The position numbers were made by a program, and so were the translations under genes. A stretch of DNA of 25,987 bases. Source: JAADHG01 sp964418645 (lineage in GTDB: Bacteria > Bacteroidota > Bacteroidia > Flavobacteriales > Flavobacteriaceae). The DNA lies in NCBI GenBank assembly GCA_964418645.1, contig CAYQME010000033.1:1-25987 (forward strand), in the 5' to 3' direction. Positions 17,021 through 24,395 of this stretch are shown piece after piece. The stretch's first letter is position 1, and each line of letters opens with the position of its first letter. The notes below the pieces were generated by a model that was not told where the DNA came from, made no database searches, and saw nothing but the letters and a program-made list of their open reading frames with translations.

Positions 17021-18367
17021 TTAGTTTTTTGGAATTTCATTTAGTACAGTTTCGAGTGCTGCTTTTTTATTAATTACATCGAGCATAGCTTGTAAATAGT
17101 CTTGTTGAGAACTATATAATTGGGTTTGCGCTTGTCTTAATTCAAAACTAGAAGCAATTCCCTCAAAAAACTTTGTTTGATTTTTTTTCTCTATACGTTC
17201 AGCTAAGTTTAAGTTTTGTTTTTTGTTAACGTAATCTTCAATAGCGAATTGGTAATCACTTTTAGCTGTTGCAATTTGAAGCTTCAATTTTTGTTCAGTC
17301 TCGGTTAAATCTTCCTTTGCCTTTTCAAGATTAATTTTTGCACGCTGTGTAGCTGCACTTCTCCCAAGTGAACTAAATATTGGAATATTAATGTTTAATC
17401 CAAATAATGAAGAACCAAGCCATTGTTGTTCTTTTTTTAAAAACTTGAAATTATCGTTATAGCCATCATAAACACCGTTAACAAAAGCATTTATAGTTGG
17501 AAGTGCTTTGCTTTTTTCAAGTTTTAATAGGAGTTCTTTTGAGGTTTTATCGTTTTCAGCGATTTGATAATCAACAGTATTTTCAACACCTTCTTCGGCG
17601 TCTAATAAACTCAATACGATGTTTTGGGATGTTAACCCTTGTAAATTATCAGTTAATTGTGTGTCTGTATTAAGATCTAATCCGAGTGTAATATTAAACA
17701 TTTGATGAGCAATTACTTTTAATCGAGTTGCATTTTTAAAACCACTTTGTATGCTTGATAAAGTAATTTGAAGTTGCTCAACACTTTCTTGCTCACCCAA
17801 ACCATTTTCATAAATTTTGGTGGTTTCATTTAGGTTTTTTAGCAATACAGCCTCGTTTCGTTCAAGTATAAATACACTTTCTTCGGCTAATAACACATTG
17901 CCATAAGCATTAATTACAGCTTTTCTAACTTCGAGATCAGTTTTTTCTTTAGCATTTTTAGAAATATCTAAAAAGACTTTAGCCGATTGAAGCCCAACTA
18001 AATAAGAGCCATCAAATATTTTTTGCTCAAGCGTAACTCTAGCGTTTACAGATTGTTTTGTTCCAAAAGCAATTTCGGTAAATTCTCCTGGATTCCCTCC
18101 AAAAAATTCTGCAGGGATTAAAGATAATTGTTGCTGTAACCATTTATTATATCCTATGGATGCGTTTATTTGTGGCAATCCTGTAGAAATAGTTTCCCAT
18201 TTTTGCTTTTTAGCAGCCTCAACATCAAGGGCTGCATTTTTTGCGGTTCTATTATTTTCTATAGCATAATCAATGGCTTCTAGCAAACTAAATCTTTTAG
18301 TAGATTCTTGTGAAAACCCTATGATAGAGTATAGAAATATTAATAACAAGGTTATTTTTTTTGACAT
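17021..18367 (-). CDS. TolC-family outer-membrane efflux channel
   Basis: The 448-residue outer-membrane component of the tripartite exporter. Signal peptide MSKKITLLLIFLYSIIGFSQ, then two long helical repeats typical of the OEP/TolC family: the first starts FSLLEAIDYAIENNRTAKNA, the second contains NINIPIFSSLGRSAATQRAK followed by a long Q/K/E-rich helix, and the protein ends with FELRQAQTQLYSSQQDYLQAMLDVINKKAALE. The strands between the helices (NASIGY, NAFVNGVYDGY) fit the barrel. It starts one base after the tetR stop codon and precedes the adaptor gene by 22 bases, so it is the first structural gene of the operon. Confidence 0.93.
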   Translation of the reverse strand: MSKKITLLLIFLYSIIGFSQESTKRFSLLEAIDYAIENNRTAKNAALDVEAAKKQKWETISTGLPQINASIGYNKWLQQQLSLIPAEFFGGNPGEFTEIAFGTKQSVNARVTLEQKIFDGSYLVGLQSAKVFLDISKNAKEKTDLEVRKAVINAYGNVLLAEESVFILERNEAVLLKNLNETTKIYENGLGEQESVEQLQITLSSIQSGFKNATRLKVIAHQMFNITLGLDLNTDTQLTDNLQGLTSQNIVLSLLDAEEGVENTVDYQIAENDKTSKELLLKLEKSKALPTINAFVNGVYDGYNDNFKFLKKEQQWLGSSLFGLNINIPIFSSLGRSAATQRAKINLEKAKEDLTETEQKLKLQIATAKSDYQFAIEDYVNKKQNLNLAERIEKKNQTKFFEGIASSFELRQAQTQLYSSQQDYLQAMLDVINKKAALETVLNEIPKN

Positions 18368-18368
18368 T

Positions 18369-18974
18369 TTATGATTGATTTGCTGTTACTATTTGAGTTA
18401 ATAAGTCTATTCCTTTTTGAGTACAAATGCCTCTTAAGTGATATTCTATATAATTTTCCATTAACATATTCATTGAAAACATTTTGTGCGGGAACAAATC
18501 TTTATCTTTAATTGCTATCATGGAGTTAAAATATATTCTTGCTATGAATTCTATATTAATTGTATCTCTATATAGTTTTAGTTCTATTCCACGATTCAAG
18601 TTGTCTTTAACACAACTTTGCATAAGCTCGAACTGTTTAATTTTTAATGTGGCAAATATTTGTGGATAATATTTTTGCAATTGATAAAGAGGTGAAGATT
18701 TTTCATCTTTTAAATGATCCATGATAAGATTCTTGATATCATAAATTTCTTCAATGGGATTTTTTTCTAATACGCAAATACAATCAATTCCAGTTGAAAT
18801 AACCTCAAAAATATGCATTGTTGTAGCTTCAACAAGTTTTGTTTTGTTTTTAAAATACTGATATATGGTTTTTTTGGAAATACCTAAGGTATTAGCCAAA
18901 TCATCCATAGTAACACTCTTAAACCCAAAGTTTAAGAACAATTCAGCAGATTTAATAATAATTTTTTGTTTCAT
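18369..18974 (-). CDS. TetR-family transcriptional regulator
   Basis: A 201-residue DNA-binding repressor-type protein. The N-terminal TetR helix-turn-helix is clear: IIIKSAELFLNFGFKSVTMDDLANTLGISKKTIYQYFKNKTKLVEA, about residues 5-50, with the recognition helix around ISKKTIYQYF. The rest is a helical ligand-binding domain with no recognisable specificity. I chose the ATG at 18974; the ATG at 19013 would place the predicted promoter and operator inside the coding sequence. It heads the efflux operon, one base before the tolC-like gene, so it probably controls that operon and itself. A perfect inverted repeat 23-50 bases upstream is the likely operator. The inducer is unknown. Confidence 0.92.
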   Translation of the reverse strand: MKQKIIIKSAELFLNFGFKSVTMDDLANTLGISKKTIYQYFKNKTKLVEATTMHIFEVISTGIDCICVLEKNPIEEIYDIKNLIMDHLKDEKSSPLYQLQKYYPQIFATLKIKQFELMQSCVKDNLNRGIELKLYRDTINIEFIARIYFNSMIAIKDKDLFPHKMFSMNMLMENYIEYHLRGICTQKGIDLLTQIVTANQS

Positions 18975-18983
18975 AATAGTTTG

Positions 18984-19013
18984 CAAATATATTACAGGAA
19001 ACTTTAAAAACAA
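18984..19013 (-). promoter_or_regulatory. Predicted promoter of the tetR-efflux operon
   Basis: On the minus strand, TTG (19013-19011), 19 bases, then TATATTTG (18991-18984), a full match to the Bacteroidota pattern TTG-N17-23-TAnnTTTG. Transcription would start close to 18979, giving a leader of only about five bases before the tetR ATG. Confidence 0.65.
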
Positions 19014-19024
19014 AAAAAGTTTCC
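18997..19024. promoter_or_regulatory. Candidate TetR operator (perfect 9-bp inverted repeat)
   Basis: GGAAACTTT at 18997-19005 and AAAGTTTCC at 19016-19024 form a perfect inverted repeat with a 10-base A-rich spacer. A further AAAGTTT follows at 19025-19031. The element contains the predicted -33 TTG of the tetR promoter, so a bound repressor would block polymerase. A 28-base dyad fits the size of many TetR-family operators. Confidence 0.6.
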
Positions 19025-19087
19025 AAAGTTTTATGATTTTTTTAACGGTTCATTGGTTAATGTACTTTTAATTGTGCTGAATTGGTT

Positions 19088-19095
19088 TATTTTTG
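19088..19095 (+). promoter_or_regulatory. Candidate -7 element of the polyprenyl synthase gene
   Basis: TATTTTTG is a full match to TAnnTTTG. It ends 4 bases before the ATG at 19100, so the start site would fall on or next to the start codon, implying a leaderless message. No TTG sits at the usual -33 spacing (the nearest are 13 and 32 bases away), so confidence is moderate. Confidence 0.42.
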
Positions 19096-19099
19096 TGAG

Positions 19100-20074
19100 A
19101 TGCTATCCATAGAATCATATCATAACGAATTTCTAAATTTCTTAGATAAACATTCAAAGACCAAAGAGCCGAAAAACTTATATGAGCCTATTCAATATAT
19201 ATTAGGTTTAGGCGGAAAGCGTTTACGACCTGTTTTAACTTTAATGACTACTGAAATTTTTGATGGGAATCATAAAACAGCTTTATATGCAGCCTTAAGC
19301 GTAGAAGTATTTCATAATTTTTCTTTAGTACATGACGATATTATGGATGATGCATCTTTGCGCAGAGGGCAGTATACTGTACATGAAAAATGGAATGTTA
19401 ATACTGGGATTTTGTCTGGAGACGCTATGCTCATTATGGCGTATCAACTTTTTGAAAATTACGATGATAGCATCTTTAAGGCTTTAGCAAAACTATTTAG
19501 TAAAACAGCACTTGAAGTTTGTGAAGGACAGCAGTACGATATTGATTTTGAAACGAGAGATACTGTTACAATTACCGAGTATTTAAAAATGATTGAATAC
19601 AAAACTGCAGTTTTGGTAGCGACAGCAATGCAAATGGGGGCCATTATAGCAAAAGCACCCATTAAAGCGCAAAGCTTGATTTATGAATTTGGAAAAAATT
19701 TGGGAATTGCTTTTCAGTTACAAGATGATTATTTAGATGCCTTTGGAAATACAGAAACCTTTGGGAAACAAATTGGAGGGGACATTATTGAAAATAAAAA
19801 AACGTATTTATTTATTAAGGCTCTTGAGTTTTCGTCTGTTGAAGAACAACAAGAGTTGAAAGACTTGTTTCGTTTAACACCTAATAACAGTGCACACAAG
19901 ATAGAGAGAGTTAAGCACATTTTTGAAGCTAGTGGGGCATCAAAAGAATCGCGGCGAGAAATTGAAAATTATACACAAAAAGCATTTGCAATACTAGATT
20001 CAATACCTATTTCTGAAGACAAAAAATCTGTTTTAAAGCAACTTGGCACTACTTTAATGAGTAGAAATGTATAG
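19100..20074 (+). CDS. Polyprenyl diphosphate synthase (trans-isoprenyl, probably short-chain)
   Basis: Condenses isopentenyl diphosphate with allylic diphosphates in the cytoplasm. From the ATG at 19100 the protein has 324 residues; the TTG at 19082 would overlap the -7 element. Family motifs: GGKRLRP (38-44), first aspartate-rich motif DDIMD (79-83) followed by DASLRRG, KTA at 168-170, and second motif FQLQDDYLDAFG (DDYLD 209-213). The residue five positions before the first DDxxD is F74 (FSLVHDD) and that motif has no two-residue insert, a pattern known from archaeal-type geranylgeranyl diphosphate synthases; so a C20 product for carotenoids is plausible, but a longer menaquinone side chain cannot be excluded. 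It is transcribed away from tetR. Confidence 0.92.
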   Translation: MLSIESYHNEFLNFLDKHSKTKEPKNLYEPIQYILGLGGKRLRPVLTLMTTEIFDGNHKTALYAALSVEVFHNFSLVHDDIMDDASLRRGQYTVHEKWNVNTGILSGDAMLIMAYQLFENYDDSIFKALAKLFSKTALEVCEGQQYDIDFETRDTVTITEYLKMIEYKTAVLVATAMQMGAIIAKAPIKAQSLIYEFGKNLGIAFQLQDDYLDAFGNTETFGKQIGGDIIENKKTYLFIKALEFSSVEEQQELKDLFRLTPNNSAHKIERVKHIFEASGASKESRREIENYTQKAFAILDSIPISEDKKSVLKQLGTTLMSRNV

Positions 20075-20120
20075 TGAAACAGTTATGGTTTGAATTTCAA
20101 TCACATATGAAAATGAACAG

Positions 20121-20468
20121 ATGAAATTACCGTCTACTTTTGAAAATTTAATTGAAGTAGCAAATCAAATAGGGCTTTATAAAAAATTGATTCAACAACT
20201 TAATAAAGACTTTTTGTTAGCGAATATTGATTTAGATTTTGATGAAAATATGTTACCTTCAAGTTTAAAGCAAACGCTTCATGAAACCATTTTTCATTTA
20301 ATTCAAGAGAAATTCGTAGAGTATCTAAATCTACTTTACATTATTGATGTTCCAGAGACCAAAGTAAAGCAGCTTGATGGAAGCGATACTATTTCACTTT
20401 CCGAACACATTTCTTTTTTAATCTTATTGCGTGAATGGCAAAAAATATGGTATCGGAATAATTACTAA
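20121..20468 (+). CDS. Small unrecognised protein
   Basis: I do not recognise this 115-residue protein. It is predicted mostly helical and soluble, has no signal peptide, membrane helix, cysteine or metal motif, and carries an acidic stretch IDLDFDENMLP near residues 36-46. Helices such as LKQTLHETIFHLIQEKFVEYLNLLY and LSEHISFLILLREWQKIW suggest a small helical bundle or protein-interaction role, which is inference only. It begins 46 bases after the polyprenyl synthase stop on the same strand and is probably cotranscribed. Its stop codon overlaps the convergent nosY stop by four bases. Codon use and base composition look like those of its neighbours, so it is likely a real gene. Confidence 0.7.
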   Translation: MKLPSTFENLIEVANQIGLYKKLIQQLNKDFLLANIDLDFDENMLPSSLKQTLHETIFHLIQEKFVEYLNLLYIIDVPETKVKQLDGSDTISLSEHISFLILLREWQKIWYRNNY

Positions 20469-21247
20469 AAATCTTTCTTTTTTGATTTATAGACAATTCT
20501 AAGAACAGGTAAAACAATCCAAGCGGAAAGCATTACCATAGAAACAATTAACCCGAAATTAGTACCAAAGAATTTTTTAAATACGGCACCTGTATATCCT
20601 AGTAATGCTGAAATATCTAGTTTTAATAATATAAGTGTTCTTGAAAGATCGATAGGGTTTAACATAGATCCAAAAAGTGATAATTTATCTAATGGATAAT
20701 CTTCAAAAAGCACCAAAGACATTAAAAAGATACCGTCGTAAATTACAGCTAAAAACAGCCATAATAATATAGCATAACCAAATCCTTTAATCTTGTTTTC
20801 GTTAGATAGCGCAATGTTAAAGGCTAAAGCGGTAAATATAAACGTAAGGAAAGCACCAGTAATAAGCAGTAGTGAAAAATCCCAAATCGCATTAGATTTA
20901 AATAAACCGTAAAACACAAATGGAAGCCCTAATCCTAAAATTAAACTCATAGAAAGAGATAGGGAGACACCTAAATATTGCCCTAAAAATATGGATGAGC
21001 GTTTTAGAGGTTGGGCTAATAAAAGCTCTGTAAATTCTTTAGAATCGTAATAGTACATGACACCAAAAATGGTTCCTATTAATGGTACAAGCACAATAAT
21101 AACATTCATTAAGGTTATTACAGCTTTAGAGAGGTCGTTGTTTAAAAACAGTAAAACTATCCCCAATAATAAATAAAAGGCAAAATAGACGTAACTCCAA
21201 CGGCTACGCATTAAATCGAAAAAACTATATTTTAATATTTTAAGCAT
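20465..21247 (-). CDS. nosY: NosY-type ABC transporter permease
   Basis: A 260-residue inner-membrane protein with about six hydrophobic helices (first around YVYFAFYLLLGIVLLFL, last around FGLIVSMVMLSAWIVLPVLRI). It is the membrane partner of NosF. Known role of the family: with NosF and NosD it supports assembly of the copper-sulfur CuZ centre of nitrous oxide reductase. The helix-one/two region with FGVMYYYDSKEFTELLLAQPLKRS fits ABC-2-type permeases of the NosY group. Its ATG overlaps the nosF stop by eight bases, implying coupled translation. It is the last gene of the visible nos operon and ends in a TAG that overlaps the convergent small gene. Confidence 0.9.
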   Translation of the reverse strand: MLKILKYSFFDLMRSRWSYVYFAFYLLLGIVLLFLNNDLSKAVITLMNVIIVLVPLIGTIFGVMYYYDSKEFTELLLAQPLKRSSIFLGQYLGVSLSLSMSLILGLGLPFVFYGLFKSNAIWDFSLLLITGAFLTFIFTALAFNIALSNENKIKGFGYAILLWLFLAVIYDGIFLMSLVLFEDYPLDKLSLFGSMLNPIDLSRTLILLKLDISALLGYTGAVFKKFFGTNFGLIVSMVMLSAWIVLPVLRIVYKSKKKDF

Positions 21248-21947
21248 GATTATCTGTAAGTATTGATGCTATTGCATGTTCAAAATCGAGTTGATTGGTT
21301 TTGCTTTTAAGTTCGCTAATGGTACCTTTAAAATAAATTTTTCCTTCTAAAAGAAACACAATTTCATCGGACACTTCTTCAACGAAACTCATAATGTGTG
21401 ATGTTATTAAAATAGTTTTTCCTTTAGCTTTTTCTGCTTGTATTAATTCTTTTAAACGTATTAAAGAAATAGGATCTAACCCTGTTGTTGGTTCATCAAG
21501 AATAATTAGTGGACTATCAAACATAAAGGTTAAAACCAAATTCACTTTTTGTTTGGTACCACCAGAAAGGGTACCTAATTTTTTATTTAAAAAAGGGTCT
21601 AATTTAAAGAGGTCTATTAAGCGCAGGTCTTCATTAGTATTTCCTCTTAAATCCTTAATCATTTTGATTAATTCTTTAACTTTTAGGTTACTAGGGAAGT
21701 TTGCAATTTGGGGTAAATAATCAATTTTATTTCTATAGGTAGAATGATTTTTTATGTTATCTCCAAGCACAGTAATTTCTCCCTTATTTGGAATAATCAT
21801 CCCTAAAATAGATTTGATTAACGTTGTTTTCCCTGAACCATTTGGGCCTAGAACAGTAAATATTCCTCCCATATTGATATTAAGATCTACACCATCTAAT
21901 ACTATATTTTTATTAAACTTTTTATGTAAATTTTCTATAGTTACCAT
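21240..21947 (-). CDS. nosF: NosF ABC transporter ATPase
   Basis: The 235-residue cytoplasmic ATPase of the NosDFY machinery. All ABC motifs are present: Walker A GPNGSGKTT (34-42), Q-loop Q80 (YLPQ), signature LSGGT (127-131), Walker B LIILDEP (D151, catalytic E152), D-loop GLDP, and switch histidine H184 in TSHIMS. It overlaps nosD by seven bases at its start and nosY by eight at its end, so the three are tightly coupled. ABC ATPases of this group are hard to separate by sequence alone; the NosF call comes from context. Confidence 0.93.
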   Translation of the reverse strand: MVTIENLHKKFNKNIVLDGVDLNINMGGIFTVLGPNGSGKTTLIKSILGMIIPNKGEITVLGDNIKNHSTYRNKIDYLPQIANFPSNLKVKELIKMIKDLRGNTNEDLRLIDLFKLDPFLNKKLGTLSGGTKQKVNLVLTFMFDSPLIILDEPTTGLDPISLIRLKELIQAEKAKGKTILITSHIMSFVEEVSDEIVFLLEGKIYFKGTISELKSKTNQLDFEHAIASILTDNHA

Positions 21948-23182
21948 TCTATTCTTTTAATTGCTGGGTTATTATCCAATAGTTTGTCTGGTGTAAAAAC
22001 GGGGGAAACTTTTTCAGAAAAATCTATAATATCTATAAATAAACTTCTCAATAAAATTATAGTTTCAGGAGTACGATTTACAATATATGAAAATAATTTT
22101 ACTGGTCTATAAGCGACGTCTCCAACACCATTTTTATCCAAATCGTAACCTGTATAATTACTCCAATAATTTGCGTTAAAAACATTGTTGTTTATTTTAC
22201 TGTTGTAGGATACATCAAACGAATTGTATAAAAAATTATTTTCAATAAAAGTATTTGCATAGCAAGCGCCGCGCACTTTTATAGCCCAACCATTATTAAT
22301 AAAATTATTATTTTTATAATTAATTCTGTTAGACCCTTCAATGTTAATTCCAATGGTGTTTTCTTCAAATGTATTACCACTAATTTCAGCATCATTTATT
22401 TCTTTTAGTAGTAAACCGTATGAGGCAGTTCCCCAATTATGAACGAAATTATTTTTCAGCATTTTAATTTTTTTAGAAAACATCACAGCAACACCAGCTC
22501 CATTATCCCTAAATGTATTGCCTTCATAAATATCGTTATCAGAAAACATAAAATGTAGTCCATATCGTAAATTATTAGTGCTTACATTATTTTTAATGAT
22601 GCAGTTGTCGGCGAATTCAAAATAAATACCATCTCTCATATTTTGAATATGATTGTTTTCAATATCTAAATCATGGCTATACCATAATTGTATCCCGTTA
22701 CCAGAATTATATTCTTCTACGGCTTCACCTTTAATTTTATTATTAAGAATTTTACCAAAATTGGATTTTTCAATATAAATTCCAAAAAAAAGTTTTTCGA
22801 TAATTAAATTTTTAATCTCAAAATAATTGCTTTTTCTCACTCGTATTGCGGCATAATCTTCGATATAACTATTGCCTACATTCTTTAAAAAAAGCCCATC
22901 AATACTAACATGGTCTGAAGTAATTGTAATTATTTCTCCTTGCTCCTTACCATCAATTACAGGATAGTCTTTACCAATAATAGTAAGTGGTTTATCAATT
23001 AAAATATTGTATTCTTTATAGATTCCTTTTTTAATAATTATGGTGTCATGTGCTTTGGAGGTTGCGATAGCATTTTTTATAGATGTAATTTTACAATTTT
23101 GACAAACCAAAATTGTTTCAGCATATAAAGAATATGTTGAACTCATAAAAAAAGTAAATATAAAAACAATTAAATTTTTCAC
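21941..23182 (-). CDS. nosD: NosD periplasmic copper-site assembly protein
   Basis: A 413-residue secreted protein. Signal peptide from the start (MKNLIVFIFTFFMSSTYSLYA). The body is a right-handed parallel beta helix of the CASH/NosD type, seen as many Asn- and Gly-rich turns: SHDLDIENNHIQNMRDGIYF, NCIIKNNVSTNNLRYGLHFM, NDIYEGNTFRDNGAGVAVMF, EISGNTFEENTIGINIEGS. A C-terminal NANYWSNYTGYDLDKNGVGD segment is typical of NosD. The start is a GTG that overlaps the nosL TGA in a GTGA (23179-23182), suggesting translational coupling. A CQNCK motif lies near residues 27-31. Role by family knowledge: works with NosFY in maturation of the NosZ CuZ centre. Confidence 0.95.
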   Translation of the reverse strand: MKNLIVFIFTFFMSSTYSLYAETILVCQNCKITSIKNAIATSKAHDTIIIKKGIYKEYNILIDKPLTIIGKDYPVIDGKEQGEIITITSDHVSIDGLFLKNVGNSYIEDYAAIRVRKSNYFEIKNLIIEKLFFGIYIEKSNFGKILNNKIKGEAVEEYNSGNGIQLWYSHDLDIENNHIQNMRDGIYFEFADNCIIKNNVSTNNLRYGLHFMFSDNDIYEGNTFRDNGAGVAVMFSKKIKMLKNNFVHNWGTASYGLLLKEINDAEISGNTFEENTIGINIEGSNRINYKNNNFINNGWAIKVRGACYANTFIENNFLYNSFDVSYNSKINNNVFNANYWSNYTGYDLDKNGVGDVAYRPVKLFSYIVNRTPETIILLRSLFIDIIDFSEKVSPVFTPDKLLDNNPAIKRIEW

Positions 23183-23625
23183 TTATTCTTGTCTTTAAAA
23201 TGTACCAATAGCTCATCCCAAGAATATAAATCTCCTTCTTTTTCATTTTTCATTTTTAAAGCATCTGTTTTCATTTTAAAGGCTGATAAAAAAGCGCCCA
23301 TAGGGCTCGGAATATTTTTACTAACTAAAAATGTAGCTTGCGTAGCATCTGTAAATGTATCAGGTGTGGCATAGTCTGTTGATAAATAAAATTGAACTTT
23401 AGAGGAGCCAAAATCCTTTAAGAAATTAACCATACATTCAGTAGCATCAAAGGTATAGACCTTTCCTTTTTTAGTAACGATTTCGGCGGCATGTAGTTTG
23501 TTCACGATAGTCATTTGGCAAAATTGACAAGCATCACTGCCGTATTCTATGTTTTGTGGCTTTACATTACAGCTAAAGAAAATTAGCAATAATAGTATTA
23601 TTGAATAGTGTTTTAGTGTTTGCAT
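23179..23625 (-). CDS. nosL: NosL copper-binding lipoprotein
   Basis: A 148-residue lipoprotein that delivers copper(I) to NosZ. Lipoprotein signal MQTLKHYSIILLLLIFFSC (cysteine 19). The hallmark CQFCQMTI (C33, C36, M38) follows directly, with the family's ECMVNFL and SPMGAFLSAF segments later. A 48-base gap separates it from the upstream membrane-protein gene, with no promoter element visible, and its stop overlaps the nosD start. Confidence 0.95.
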   Translation of the reverse strand: MQTLKHYSIILLLLIFFSCNVKPQNIEYGSDACQFCQMTIVNKLHAAEIVTKKGKVYTFDATECMVNFLKDFGSSKVQFYLSTDYATPDTFTDATQATFLVSKNIPSPMGAFLSAFKMKTDALKMKNEKEGDLYSWDELLVHFKDKNK

Positions 23626-23673
23626 TTTAGAGTTTTTAGAATATGCTTTTACTTAAAACCTGTTAGGTTAAAA

Positions 23674-24273
23674 TTAGTCAGCAGTAGCATTTTTGTGGTT
23701 TTTCTTTCCAACAAGAAACGCAATTAATGATGTCCCTATCCCAAGAGCTAAAAAATAAGCACCTAATCTTGGATAAGAATGCGCTGTAAAGTTAAGAATA
23801 TGTTTAGTGCCAAAAAGTGGTGGTTGAAAACCCATTATAGAGCCATCGGGATTAGTGAATTTCATGATTGCTTTTGGATCTAAATCATAACCATAATCAT
23901 GTTCCCATAAATAAAAGTCATAAAGCCCAGCAAGGCTTAAAACAATCATTAGAATAAACCATCCTAAAAACCATTTGTAATTAAATTTAAACGCGATTAT
24001 TAATCCTACAATAGTTGTAATAATTATTCCAAAAGGGAAGATTTTAAATTCAGGAATGGCATCAGGTATGTATTTCATGCCCACATAATGATTCATTAAA
24101 TTGATATTCTTGATATCATAAGGATTAGCATCAGCAAAATCATTAATATGAATATTCATTCCCAAAGGAATTGGGTATTGAGGGGCTTCTAAAGTGATGT
24201 TCCATAATGGAAAAATAAACAATCCCAGTGGTAATAATGCGGCTAATAGCATTAAAAGTTTTGACTTTTTCAT
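23674..24273 (-). CDS. Four-helix membrane protein in the nos operon (NosB-like candidate)
   Basis: A 199-residue protein encoded between nosZ and nosL. Predicted helices: about residues 5-24, 78-96, 101-119 and 168-188. The two loops between them (25-77 and 120-167) are probably on the outer side and hold conserved-looking His/Met/Trp/Tyr clusters: PLGMNIHIND, NLMNHYVGMKYIP (58-70), LWEHDYGYDLDP (122-132), TKHILNFTAHSYPRLG. There is no CxxCH haem site and no iron-sulfur motif. Clade II nos clusters commonly have a membrane-protein gene (nosB) directly after nosZ; position fits, but I cannot confirm homology without a search. A role in electron supply or copper handling for NosZ is inference. 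The start lies seven bases downstream of a tandem 15-base repeat. Confidence 0.8.
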   Translation of the reverse strand: MKKSKLLMLLAALLPLGLFIFPLWNITLEAPQYPIPLGMNIHINDFADANPYDIKNINLMNHYVGMKYIPDAIPEFKIFPFGIIITTIVGLIIAFKFNYKWFLGWFILMIVLSLAGLYDFYLWEHDYGYDLDPKAIMKFTNPDGSIMGFQPPLFGTKHILNFTAHSYPRLGAYFLALGIGTSLIAFLVGKKNHKNATAD

Positions 24274-24279
24274 TGCTCT

Positions 24280-24316
24280 TTAGTGTTTAATAAAGTTTAA
24301 TTAGTGTTTAATAAAA
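24280..24316. repeat. Tandem 15-base direct repeat in the nosZ/membrane-protein gap
   Basis: TTAGTGTTTAATAAA occurs at 24280-24294 and 24302-24316, a 22-base period. The core recurs in inverted orientation as TAAACACTAA at 24364-24373, beyond the hairpin. Function unknown; it could be a regulator site or fold with the inverted copy around the terminator. Confidence 0.7.
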
Positions 24317-24320
24317 ATAA

Positions 24321-24354
24321 AAGGCGAGAGCGAAATAAATAACTCTCGCCTTTA
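24321..24354 (-). terminator. Terminator-like hairpin after nosZ
   Basis: AAAGGCGAGAG (24321-24331) and CTCTCGCCTTT (24344-24354) form an 11-bp perfect stem with a 12-base loop. On the nosZ strand the stem is followed by TATTTTTATT. It begins about 42 bases after the nosZ stop, between nosZ and the rest of the operon, so it may end a share of transcripts or protect the nosZ 3' end. Confidence 0.75.
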
Positions 24355-24395
24355 TCAGGAAAATAAACACTAAAACAAAATTTCCCTAATTAAAT

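Noticed and set aside
21394..21960. Plus-strand ORFs opposite nosF
   Set aside because: Antisense shadows of a gene whose ABC motifs are complete; no independent support.
23657..23669. Short inverted repeat AACCT-GTT-AGGTT between the membrane-protein gene and nosL
   Set aside because: Only five base pairs and no T-run on the minus strand, so neither a terminator nor a convincing operator.
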